DNA of 6,644 nt from Granulosicoccaceae bacterium (GTDB taxonomy: Bacteria; Pseudomonadota; Gammaproteobacteria; Granulosicoccales; Granulosicoccaceae). The stretch is taken from the NCBI GenBank assembly GCA_023301405.1, contig JALZUX010000513.1:1-6644 (forward strand), given 5' to 3'. The notes under the pieces were generated by a model. It was not told the DNA's origin, ran no database searches, and saw only the letters and a list, made by a program, of their open reading frames with translations. Of this stretch, positions 1 to 6,452 are shown piece after piece. The first letter of the stretch is position 1; every line of letters begins with the position of its first letter. A program made the translations under genes and the position numbers.

Positions 1-10
1 CAGAAGCAGG

Positions 11-45
11 CCGGGGCCAATTGATAATAATGGCCCCGGTTTTCT
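11..45 (+). terminator. Rho-independent terminator of a gene left of the window
   Basis: A perfect 9-bp GC-rich stem (CCGGGGCCA at 11-19 with TGGCCCCGG at 31-39) closes an 11-base AT-rich loop. TTTTCT follows at 40-45. The T-run lies only on the plus-strand side, so the element should stop a rightward transcript whose gene ends at or before the left edge. Read from the protease side, the hairpin is followed by CCTGCTTCTG with no U-tract, so it is a poor intrinsic terminator for the minus-strand gene. In frame 1 from base 1 there is a TGA at 22-24 followed by two TAA codons. The upstream gene could therefore end inside the stem, but this cannot be decided from 24 bases. Confidence 0.8.
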
Positions 46-70
46 AATACGGCCTGTCGTGATGTGGTGT

Positions 71-2980
71 TTACTCAATACCTTCAACTTGGCTTAATGG
101 CAGCAGTAATTCCTTGTCGGCCTTGAAGTCATTGATGGTAGTCACTTCAGTCATTGGTGGAAAGGTGTCTTCGGTATCCTTGGCGTTTGAGCCTTCAGAG
201 TACACAATTAATTGACCATTGGTGTTGTCTGTAAAAAGCTTACGGTAGAGTGCGGCGATATCGCTTCGCTTAATAAGTTTTACTTCATCCGCAAATAACT
301 GTGAGGCATCAAAACTGTAGTCTTCGCGAATAATAGCGGCCCAGTACCGGTTAGTTCTTTCGCGTAGTCGATTATCACGTTCTTCGACTTCTGACGCAAA
401 AGCATCTATGTTGCGCTGGAATTCTTCATCGGACATGTCGATCAGGGTAGGTTCAAATTCTGCCAGAAATTTCTCTACCGCACTCAGCATTTGGGCCGGG
501 CCCGCTGATGGGGATTGCAAAGCCAATACTACCGAAGGTACTTGAATGGCATCGATGCTGTAAGAGAAGACGAAATAACCTAACTGTTGGCGGGTGCGAA
601 GCTCTTCATAGAAGGGTTGTGATAGAAGGTGACGTAGGAATGCAAAGCGTGCTCGACTGGCGCGGTTACGCTCAATGCTTTGACGGTAGATAGAGATCGA
701 TGAATCAGTATGGTCGAGTTCAAGCTTTTTAATGTGTTTTGAGTTCTCCGGAAGCTTGACCATGCGCGTTCCCATAACAACTGCGGATGCAGCGTCGTTT
801 ATAAAGGCCTCCTGTAGTACGTTTACGCGTTGCAGTGATTCATTGGCTGTTAGGTTTCCATGCGATAATACAACTACATCTACTTCAGACAAAAGTATGC
901 GAGAGAAGTGTTTTAAGTCATCCAGGCTGACGCTATTCAGTGCTTCTATTTGCTCTTCGTCAGTGAGATACGGTACGAACAATAGCTTTTGAGTTTCGGC
1001 GCCTGTGCGTTTGTAGGGCGCTTCTTCCAGGCTGTTAGTTATTTGTTCGATATTCTTTCGACGAATTCGGTTAAACAAGGCCGGGTCATAGACCGGGTTT
1101 TGCATGGCATTAACAATGGTTTCGATCATTTTTTGCTGGCCATCAGCGTAGCCGCTCACGTTCATGACAATGCCTCGGCTACTGGCGGATAGGCTACCGC
1201 CCAGTCCCGCGAGATTGGCAGCGTATGAAAACTCGTTAAGTTGTTCATTGATCATTTGCACATAGATATCAGTGAGTACACTTGATTTGGCGTCTGCGTT
1301 AGCCCGCGGGGTGCGAATGGTCGCCTTGAAGTTAGCATGCGGTACGCCATAGGATGAGTCAGTGCGGTGCCATACGGTCAGTTTCGGGGTGTCCATTAGC
1401 TTGATCGGATCGCCGTGGCCAGTGGGTTTTAATGCTAGATCCTTGGGCAGAAACTCATTGGGTTCAGGCATTGTAATGGCAGGATTAGTGGTGGCCTGTG
1501 CCCATGTTGCTATTACTTCATCAGCGATGGGCTTGATGCTATAGGGCGCGTCATAGCGTTCAGTGATTTTATCGGTTTCTAAGTCCGGCGCCACCACCAT
1601 AAGTTGTAGGTTCCGGGGGGTCATATTATCGAGTATCTGCTTAATGCCTTCTTCATCAAAGCGGGTTCTCTGGTATGGGCCTGAGATAAGTTTTTCGGTT
1701 GGCCAATCCTGTGCTCTGACTGATAGCGCTCTTACGATACTGGCTGCGCTGCTTTTCTCCTGAAATTGAAAGGCAAGCTGATCAATTAATTGGTTTTCAT
1801 CATATAGCCATTGGGGTAAGCCGCTATCACGTACAGTATTGATCGCGTGAAACACTTCAGTAACGATATCGTTGACGTGGTCGACACCGGTTTTGGTCAA
1901 GCCTATGGAAATATCAAAAGTGGCTGAGGTACGAGTGTCTGTACCACTGCCTGCCGAAAGCGAGTTAACCCAATTTTTTCGTTTTAACTCAGACAACAAA
2001 CTGCCACCGCCCTCATGGCCCAGTATATTGCCGATGTACGTGCGCGGGCGTGTAAGCCGGTGGTCTTCCACGTAAGGTATCGGGAAGCTCAGTATCATGA
2101 AGCGTTGATCAGTCAAAGGCGTGATGCTTAACTGCAACGGCAAATCGTCTTTGTTGTAAAGATCAATATCGAATTTTTGCTTTTCGGCATTGCGATTTGC
2201 TACCGCCGAGAATTTCTCGGTGACCATCGATTCAAGAGCGTCGAGTGATTCGTTACCGATCACCGCCAGTGACATGATGTTTGATGAGTAGTGCTGCTGG
2301 TAAAATTGAATTAGTTCATCACGGATCGATGAGCCTTCACGATCCTCAAGGGTGCTGAGGTTGCCGGTGGTAAAACCCGACATTGGATGATTTTGGTTAA
2401 AAGCTTTTTTTCGGGCAGACCAGAATCGTTGTCCGTCTTCACGACGCTTGCCAGTGAACTCGGAGTGAACGGCATTTTTCTCGCGCTGTACCAATTCTTC
2501 TGTGAATAGCGGGGCAATAAAAAACTGAGCGAACATATCAAGTGCGGGTTCCAGCTTGCCAGCCTCAATTTCGAAGAAATAGTTTGTATTGGCGTGTGAG
2601 GTGTAGGCATTGTTTGAACCACCGTTTTGCTTGATAAATTTTGCGTAATCGCCCGCCAACGGGTATTTTTCAGTACCAAGAAATAGCATGTGCTCTAAAA
2701 AGTGAGCCAGGCCTTGCCGGTCACGCGGGTCACTACCGGCGCCAACTGCGACATCCATTGACGCCGATCCGTTGTCTGATTCAGCGTCGTGGATTAGCGT
2801 TACTTTTAGCCCATTGTCCAGCACCAAAGCCCTATATTCGCGATCGTCGTTGGGGCTTTTTTCGATCTCTGCGGCGCTGGCTTGCCCTGTAATGGCCATG
2901 GCGCTAACGATACACAACAAAGCAATTTGAAGGTTGGTACGACAGCGGTTAAGGCGTGACAGAGGCATAGTGAAATCCAT
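71..2980 (-). CDS. ptrA: Periplasmic M16A zinc metalloprotease (pitrilysin/protease III/insulysin family)
   Basis: Predicted zinc endopeptidase that degrades small proteins and peptides in the periplasm. Its 969 residues match the size of E. coli pitrilysin (about 960) and the four-domain clam-shell of the family. Residues 1-37 look like a Sec signal peptide: Arg-rich start, hydrophobic LQIALLCIVSAMAI, likely cleavage after QASA. The inverted zinc motif HFLEH lies at 93-97 (zinc ligands H93 and H97, catalytic E96). The third ligand is E174 in NAVHSE, 81 residues after H93 as in insulysin. GHEGGGSLLSELK (from G321) matches the exosite loop. RTRQQLGY at 795-802 matches the C-terminal-half Arg/Tyr substrate contacts (insulysin R824 and Y831). 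All active-site parts are intact, so it should be functional. Start choice: the first ATG has no Shine-Dalgarno. The ATG four codons later (2966-2968) has GGA seven bases upstream and gives a cleaner signal peptide, so the true protein may be 965 residues. It is transcribed divergently from the transporter. The symbol is by family resemblance; orthology is untested. Confidence 0.95.
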   Translation of the reverse strand: MDFTMPLSRLNRCRTNLQIALLCIVSAMAITGQASAAEIEKSPNDDREYRALVLDNGLKVTLIHDAESDNGSASMDVAVGAGSDPRDRQGLAHFLEHMLFLGTEKYPLAGDYAKFIKQNGGSNNAYTSHANTNYFFEIEAGKLEPALDMFAQFFIAPLFTEELVQREKNAVHSEFTGKRREDGQRFWSARKKAFNQNHPMSGFTTGNLSTLEDREGSSIRDELIQFYQQHYSSNIMSLAVIGNESLDALESMVTEKFSAVANRNAEKQKFDIDLYNKDDLPLQLSITPLTDQRFMILSFPIPYVEDHRLTRPRTYIGNILGHEGGGSLLSELKRKNWVNSLSAGSGTDTRTSATFDISIGLTKTGVDHVNDIVTEVFHAINTVRDSGLPQWLYDENQLIDQLAFQFQEKSSAASIVRALSVRAQDWPTEKLISGPYQRTRFDEEGIKQILDNMTPRNLQLMVVAPDLETDKITERYDAPYSIKPIADEVIATWAQATTNPAITMPEPNEFLPKDLALKPTGHGDPIKLMDTPKLTVWHRTDSSYGVPHANFKATIRTPRANADAKSSVLTDIYVQMINEQLNEFSYAANLAGLGGSLSASSRGIVMNVSGYADGQQKMIETIVNAMQNPVYDPALFNRIRRKNIEQITNSLEEAPYKRTGAETQKLLFVPYLTDEEQIEALNSVSLDDLKHFSRILLSEVDVVVLSHGNLTANESLQRVNVLQEAFINDAASAVVMGTRMVKLPENSKHIKKLELDHTDSSISIYRQSIERNRASRARFAFLRHLLSQPFYEELRTRQQLGYFVFSYSIDAIQVPSVVLALQSPSAGPAQMLSAVEKFLAEFEPTLIDMSDEEFQRNIDAFASEVEERDNRLRERTNRYWAAIIREDYSFDASQLFADEVKLIKRSDIAALYRKLFTDNTNGQLIVYSEGSNAKDTEDTFPPMTEVTTINDFKADKELLLPLSQVEGIE

Positions 2981-3080
2981 GTAGAGGGTGGCCGAAGTGT
3001 GATTGTATTTAGCAGGAAAATTTAGTGTTTGTTAGGTAAAAACTGCACCGTATTATTAATATAGGGTCTATAGATAGGCA

Positions 3081-3107
3081 TTTATACCCGTGCTTAGTTC
3101 CCGTCAA
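3081..3107 (-). promoter_or_regulatory. Candidate sigma70 promoter for the M16 protease gene
   Basis: On the minus strand, TTGACG (plus positions 3102-3107) and TATAAA (3081-3086) each match the sigma70 consensus at five of six bases. They are separated by 15 bases, shorter than the optimal 17. Transcription would start near 3074 and give a leader of roughly 95 bases before the protease start. No other pair in the intergenic region looked better. This is a visual consensus match only. Confidence 0.35.
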
Positions 3108-3203
3108 ACCGAATACCTTCATTCTGCCTGATGACAGGGTGTTAGCGCGTCCGTCATTCAACTAGGTTAACAAACGGGTAACGTTGACTCCCAAGGTTTT
3201 AGA

Positions 3204-3254
3204 ATGTGTCACTTTGATGTTGGCATTCGGGCTGTTGCGAGGAATAGTGGCTAG
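3204..3254 (+). CDS. Possible 16-codon upstream ORF (leader peptide) before the transporter gene
   Basis: An ATG at 3204 is preceded by AAGG (3193-3196) with a 7-base spacer, a reasonable ribosome binding site. It encodes MCHFDVGIRAVARNSG and ends at TAG (3252-3254), 63 bases before the transporter's TTG start and in the same frame. The peptide has no run of one amino acid that would suggest amino-acid attenuation, and I recognise no homologue. It could be a short regulatory leader, the remnant of a longer N-terminus, or chance. The transporter family does not need this extension. Confidence 0.2.
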   Translation: MCHFDVGIRAVARNSG

Positions 3255-3307
3255 CAGTCAAGTACTTACGTATGCTGTGGAGGGCTTACCTTACTTAGCG
3301 CTACCGC

Positions 3308-3311
3308 GGAG
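3308..3311 (+). promoter_or_regulatory. Ribosome binding site supporting the TTG start of the transporter
   Basis: GGAG at 3308-3311 lies six bases before TTG at 3318. The frame is open back to an in-frame TAG at 3252-3254, but no ATG or GTG lies between that stop and the TTG. The next candidate, GTG at 3330-3332, has no purine-rich element at proper distance. The site therefore decides the start. Confidence 0.7.
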
Positions 3312-3317
3312 TTCAAC

Positions 3318-4208
3318 TTGATTGCCTTGGTGAATACCTCTGCTCCGGTTCGTGCAGCATTCTGGATGGCTGGTGCCATGATTAGCTTCACGGCAATGGC
3401 GGTCGGTGGCAGATCACTCAGTGGGCACCTGGATACCTTTGAGATCATGATGTATCGGTCTTTTGTAGGTATAGTGCTGGTCATCGGTTTCGCTTACCGG
3501 GCGGGTACGCTTGGGCAAGTCCGAACTAATCGTTTTCGATTGCACACGATTAGAAATATTTTTCATTTTGTGGGCCAAAATTTGTGGTTTTACGCCCTTG
3601 CATTAATTCCGTTATCGCAACTGTTTGCTTTTGAATTTACAACCCCCTTGTGGGTTGCTGCTCTTGCACCTTTTGTATTGGGAGAGAAATGGACAATCAC
3701 CAGGCTGCTGACGGTTGTTACAGGGTTTGTGGGCATTCTGATTGTGGCAAGGCCTGATACCAGTCACATGAGCCTTGCATTATTGGCGGCTGCCCTATGT
3801 GCTATCGGCTTTGCCGGAACAGTGTTGACTACCAAGTTATTGTCTGCCACTGAGTCTGTTACTTGTATATTATTCTGGCTGGTCCTGTTGCAGGCTTTAT
3901 TCGGTGTAGTCTGTGCGGCCATTGATAAAAATATAACGCCGTTAACGATCAACACTTTTCCATGGGTGTTACTGGTAGGCGTGTGTGGGCTGCTTGCTCA
4001 TTTTTGTGTCACTAATGCGCTGGCGCTAGCGCCGGCAACAGTGGTTTCTCCACTTGAATTTCTAAGGTTGCCGCTGGTCTCAGCGGTAGGCTATGCATTT
4101 TACGGTGAGCCGCTATTGCTGAGTGTTTTTATCGGCGCGGCGATTATATTGGCGGCGAATGTGTTGAATATCCGGGCTGAAGCAAAAAGCCAGCAGGTGT
4201 TGCGATGA
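3318..4208 (+). CDS. DMT superfamily (EamA-type) inner-membrane transporter
   Basis: Predicted ten-helix drug/metabolite transporter of 296 residues, the usual length for the family, made of two EamA repeats (about 14-144 and 150-285). Helices fall near 14-30, 43-60, 80-96, 99-121, 128-144, 150-171, 180-201, 214-233, 243-261 and 266-284. Family features include the fourth-helix end LGEKWT (122-126) running into a fifth helix that ends GILIVARP, and the second-repeat counterpart GEPLL (263-267). Members export or import amino acids, nucleotides, S-adenosylmethionine or other small metabolites. The substrate cannot be read from sequence. The start is TTG, chosen because GGAG sits six bases upstream and no ATG is available in frame after the preceding stop. 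The protein then begins about a dozen residues before helix 1, as expected. Its stop overlaps the ATG of a possible 54-codon ORF. It is likely co-transcribed with the ClpP-like gene 168 bases downstream. Confidence 0.9.
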   Translation: MIALVNTSAPVRAAFWMAGAMISFTAMAVGGRSLSGHLDTFEIMMYRSFVGIVLVIGFAYRAGTLGQVRTNRFRLHTIRNIFHFVGQNLWFYALALIPLSQLFAFEFTTPLWVAALAPFVLGEKWTITRLLTVVTGFVGILIVARPDTSHMSLALLAAALCAIGFAGTVLTTKLLSATESVTCILFWLVLLQALFGVVCAAIDKNITPLTINTFPWVLLVGVCGLLAHFCVTNALALAPATVVSPLEFLRLPLVSAVGYAFYGEPLLLSVFIGAAIILAANVLNIRAEAKSQQVLR

Positions 4209-4369
4209 TTATAATGACTTCTGCGGGGAACAATAGAATCAGTGATTCACACCCCTCAGGTCAGCATGGAATAGTGCAGATTGACGGGTCATGCATGGAA
4301 AAGCATCAACACCGAATAGAAACTAAAGCGACGAAATATTTCCCCAGCGCTTTCCGAACCGCTTGTTAG
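4205..4369 (+). CDS. Possible 54-residue small protein bridging transporter and ClpP-like genes
   Basis: Unrecognised small ORF. Its ATG (4205-4207) overlaps the transporter stop in an ATGA arrangement, and AGGTG (4195-4199), a good anti-SD match, ends five bases before it. It stops at TAG (4367-4369), seven bases before the ATG of the ClpP-like gene, so it fills the gap almost exactly. The product starts MIIMTSAGNN and ends FRTAC. It is polar, rich in Ser, His and basic residues, and has no membrane segment, signal peptide or known motif. It may be a real small protein, or a coupling ORF whose translation brings ribosomes to the downstream start, which has no Shine-Dalgarno of its own. It may also be chance, since the AGGTG lies within transporter coding sequence. 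Confidence 0.35.
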   Translation: MIIMTSAGNNRISDSHPSGQHGIVQIDGSCMEKHQHRIETKATKYFPSAFRTAC

Positions 4370-4376
4370 CATTCTG

Positions 4377-5222
4377 ATGCAGGCTGAAATCACCAATAAC
4401 TTCATTGTGCGCCATTGGTTTGGGCAGAATGACCTGTTGGTGACTTTGATTGGAACGTTGCTATTGTTGCGTCTGGCGCTGGGTTTGGTGCAATCGGTTG
4501 TTCCCGCAAGCGCTGCAGTGCCGTGGATTATCGTCAGTGGGTGTATCATGATCTGGCAGGTGGTCGGGGCTTTCAGGGCAGCTGATCATGCACTGAAAAC
4601 ACAGGGAGCAACGGTTCTGCACTGGAGCCTGTATGGCATGATCTTGTTCATAATGGTACTGACCATTTTACAAGCGGCCGACTCACTAACCGGTCGCAAA
4701 GGAGTAGTAGAGACGGCAACCTCGGTTGAACCTGTCGCCCTATTAACGCTTCCCCTAAGTGCCGATACCACATCAGTCGCTGTTGAAGGGGAGTTCAGTT
4801 GGGATTTGTACCGCACGTTTCTAAACACTATAAAGGTTAGCCCGTCAGTAAATACTGTTGTTCTAAACAGTGATGGCGGGTTAGTGTTTGTAGGTCGTGC
4901 CATCGCACTGAAAATCACCGAACACGGGTTGTCAACAAGGGTGGAAGATCGTTGCCATTCCGCCTGTACCATCGCATTTGTGGCAGGAAAATCGCGCTCA
5001 ATCGCCGCTAATGCCAAGCTTGGTTTTCACCGATATTTTTTGCAAAATGAACAACAGACGCACGGCGTATCACTGACTGAAGAGCTTGAGGTTGATCGTG
5101 TCCACTTTGCTGCAAACGGTGTGTCAAAGGCATTTCTTGATCAACTATTCGTTGCAGGCCATACTCGCCTATGGATACCTGACTACCAGACGCTGCTGGA
5201 TTCCGGTGTGCTTACACAGTAA
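4377..5222 (+). CDS. Membrane-anchored ClpP/crotonase-like serine hydrolase-like protein
   Basis: A 281-residue protein with three predicted N-terminal membrane helices (about 19-40, 47-66, 80-101) and a C-terminal domain (about 120-281) resembling ClpP/SppA-fold proteins often annotated as periplasmic ClpP-like (COG3904 type). Key signals are a strand then Gly-Gly, VVLNSDGGLV (161-170), as an oxyanion-type loop; the nucleophile motif CHSAC (193-197) with S195; and GFHR with H218, 23 residues later, close to the Ser-His spacing of ClpP. A third acidic residue is not obvious; D269 in WIPD is a guess. Two cysteines (C193, C197) flank the serine. Positive residues at the N-terminus and in the helix 2-3 loop put the catalytic domain in the periplasm. 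Substrate is unknown; it could be a protease or a catalytically repurposed fold. The ATG at 4377 has no Shine-Dalgarno, which suggests coupling to the small ORF ending just upstream. The frame is open back to 4320, but with no standard start codon. Confidence 0.75.
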   Translation: MQAEITNNFIVRHWFGQNDLLVTLIGTLLLLRLALGLVQSVVPASAAVPWIIVSGCIMIWQVVGAFRAADHALKTQGATVLHWSLYGMILFIMVLTILQAADSLTGRKGVVETATSVEPVALLTLPLSADTTSVAVEGEFSWDLYRTFLNTIKVSPSVNTVVLNSDGGLVFVGRAIALKITEHGLSTRVEDRCHSACTIAFVAGKSRSIAANAKLGFHRYFLQNEQQTHGVSLTEELEVDRVHFAANGVSKAFLDQLFVAGHTRLWIPDYQTLLDSGVLTQ

Positions 5223-5270
5223 TTGCGCAGTGGTATTGCGATCTCCCAAGTGCTGCCCTGTGTAGCGAAT

Positions 5271-5317
5271 CATTGTCAACTACGGTAGGCTGTTAAAGGG
5301 AAATAAAGCTGACAATG
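5271..5317. repeat. Perfect 8-bp inverted repeat upstream of the methyltransferase gene
   Basis: CATTGTCA (5271-5278) and TGACAATG (5310-5317) are exact reverse complements separated by 31 bases, with centres 39 bases apart. The right arm ends two bases before the AAGGG ribosome binding site of the methyltransferase. The arms could be paired operator half-sites or the base of a leader hairpin that affects translation. The left arm contains TTGTCA, a partial -35 match, but no -10 lies at the right distance. No T-run follows, so it is not a terminator. Confidence 0.4.
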
Positions 5318-5318
5318 T

Positions 5319-5323
5319 AAGGG
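5319..5323 (+). promoter_or_regulatory. Ribosome binding site of the methyltransferase gene
   Basis: AAGGG at 5319-5323 lies seven bases before the ATG at 5331. This supports that start, which also places the family's N-terminal MxGGG motif at the expected distance from the first residue. Confidence 0.7.
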
Positions 5324-5330
5324 TTGCTAT

Positions 5331-6440
5331 ATGAGTAAGCAGGCAAATCAGGCTGACAACATCACAATGTCAGGTGGCGGGCTGTATTCATTGGCTACCA
5401 TTGGTGCCAAAGATGTAATCGACCGCTCAACCCCGCGTGTCCTCAATGCTCTGAAAAGTCTTATTGATAACCGCCATAAAAATAGCCCGCCGTGGACCTT
5501 CAGTGATATGGGGTGTGCTGACGGCGGGACATCACTGGGTCTTTGGAGCGCGGTTATTGATTCGCTGCGAAAGGACGATAATTCAGATATTCAAATTGTT
5601 TATGCAGATCAGGCCAATAATGATTTTAATGCACTAGTCAAAATATTACATGGTCATACGCAATTTGATTCTTACTTGCCAGGGTCTGAAAACGTACACG
5701 TACTTGAATCAGGATCATCATTTTACTCCCCTATACTAGCGGCAGGCACGCTTCACCTGGGTTTTTCGGCAACGGCCATGCATTGGCTTAGCCAAAAGCC
5801 TTGTGATATCAGTAACCATGTGCACATGGTAGGCGCTGAAGGCACAGAGCTGACCACCTTTGCGGCCCGGGCGGCGAAGGACTGGCAAACCATATTATTG
5901 CATCGTGGCCGTGAAATGGGGGCAGGCGGTAAGTTAGTGTTGGTTAACTTTTGCAAGGATCAGCAAGGGCAGTATCTGGGTAATACCGGTGGTGTAAACA
6001 TGTTTGATCAATTCAATACCAACTGGCAAACCATGGTGCAGGACGGAGTAATTACCCAACAGGAATACACAGCCATGACTCTGCCGCAGTACTACAATAC
6101 CGTCGATGAATTCAGCGCGCCATTGCTAGACCCCGGCTCTGCGCCGTATAACGCTGGTTTGCGATTGGTCGATATTGAAACCGCCGTTGTACCGTGCCCG
6201 TTTGCAGAGGATTTTAAAAAACACGGTGATGCTGAAAAATTTGCCAAAGCTTACATCCCCACAATTCGTTCATGGAACGAAAGTACTTACCTTGGCGGTT
6301 TATCTTCACAGCGCAGTGCCGAACAGCGTGCTGACATTATCGAAGCCTACTACGGCATGTATCAGCAGCAAGTTGTCGATAATCCAACAGAGCATGGTAT
6401 GGGTTATGTGCATGCGTATATGACGATAGAAAAAGTTTGA
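5331..6440 (+). CDS. SABATH-family SAM-dependent carboxyl methyltransferase
   Basis: Predicted cytosolic enzyme that transfers a methyl group from S-adenosylmethionine to a carboxylate of a small molecule, forming a methyl ester (Methyltransf_7 fold, as in plant salicylate, jasmonate and indole-acetate methyltransferases). Its 369 residues match plant members. Family landmarks occur in order: TMSGGGLYS (12-20) at the N-terminus; SAM motif DMGCADGGTS (59-68); YADQANNDFN (91-100), equivalent to plant NDLPxNDFN, with D93 likely binding the SAM ribose; FSATAMHWLSQ (145-155), equivalent to plant SYSLHWLSQ; GAGGKLVLVNF (197-207); and a helical C-terminal cap over the pocket. By eye, the plant salicylate-binding Gln (Q25 of Clarkia SAMT) aligns with A26 and Tyr147 with T148, while the pocket Trp is kept (W152). 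Substrate therefore probably differs from salicylate and is unknown. The DUF1801 gene follows 12 bases later, and the ClpP-like gene lies 108 bases upstream. Confidence 0.92.
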   Translation: MSKQANQADNITMSGGGLYSLATIGAKDVIDRSTPRVLNALKSLIDNRHKNSPPWTFSDMGCADGGTSLGLWSAVIDSLRKDDNSDIQIVYADQANNDFNALVKILHGHTQFDSYLPGSENVHVLESGSSFYSPILAAGTLHLGFSATAMHWLSQKPCDISNHVHMVGAEGTELTTFAARAAKDWQTILLHRGREMGAGGKLVLVNFCKDQQGQYLGNTGGVNMFDQFNTNWQTMVQDGVITQQEYTAMTLPQYYNTVDEFSAPLLDPGSAPYNAGLRLVDIETAVVPCPFAEDFKKHGDAEKFAKAYIPTIRSWNESTYLGGLSSQRSAEQRADIIEAYYGMYQQQVVDNPTEHGMGYVHAYMTIEKV

Positions 6441-6452
6441 AGGAAATTTCCG

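Larger units (their letters stand above)
2981..3317. other. Divergent intergenic region between protease and transporter
   Basis: This 337-base stretch separates two divergently transcribed genes and should hold both promoters. I see a fair promoter candidate toward the protease (3081-3107) but no convincing -35/-10 pair toward the transporter. The part near the transporter contains short perfect palindromes: GTTAAC (3166-3171), AAGTACTT (3260-3267), TACGTA (3267-3272), TAGCGCTA (3296-3303) and CCGCGG (3304-3309). The last overlaps the start of the GGAG ribosome binding site. A 16-codon ORF sits at 3204-3254. No tRNA, conserved RNA fold or longer reading frame was recognised. Confidence 0.6.

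Noticed and set aside
2311..2679. 122-codon minus-strand ORF
   Set aside because: It lies wholly inside the M16 protease gene in another frame, overlaps its zinc-binding region, and its translation shows no recognisable motif. It is a shadow of the real gene.
3025..3081. 18-codon minus-strand ORF starting within the protease leader
   Set aside because: Its ATG overlaps the proposed -10 element and would lie upstream of the predicted transcript start. It has no convincing RBS and no recognised product.
3184..3205. TTGACT and TAGAAT as a promoter for the transporter
   Set aside because: The two hexamers are only 10 bases apart, far too close for sigma70.
3204..4208. Transporter starting at ATG 3204 with TAG readthrough
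   Set aside because: The TAG at 3252-3254 interrupts the frame. The TTG at 3318 has a well-placed GGAG, and the length from the TTG already fits the ten-helix family.
4289..4549. 86-codon minus-strand ORF across the transporter/ClpP-like gap
   Set aside because: It overlaps the start of the ClpP-like gene antisense, has no RBS, and resembles no known protein.
4586..5017. 143-codon minus-strand ORF
   Set aside because: It is antisense to the ClpP-like gene, whose own frame carries the clear motif and membrane helices. The antisense product has no domain signal.
6175..6423. 82-codon plus-strand ORF
   Set aside because: It lies inside the methyltransferase C-terminal region in a different frame, with no RBS and no family resemblance.
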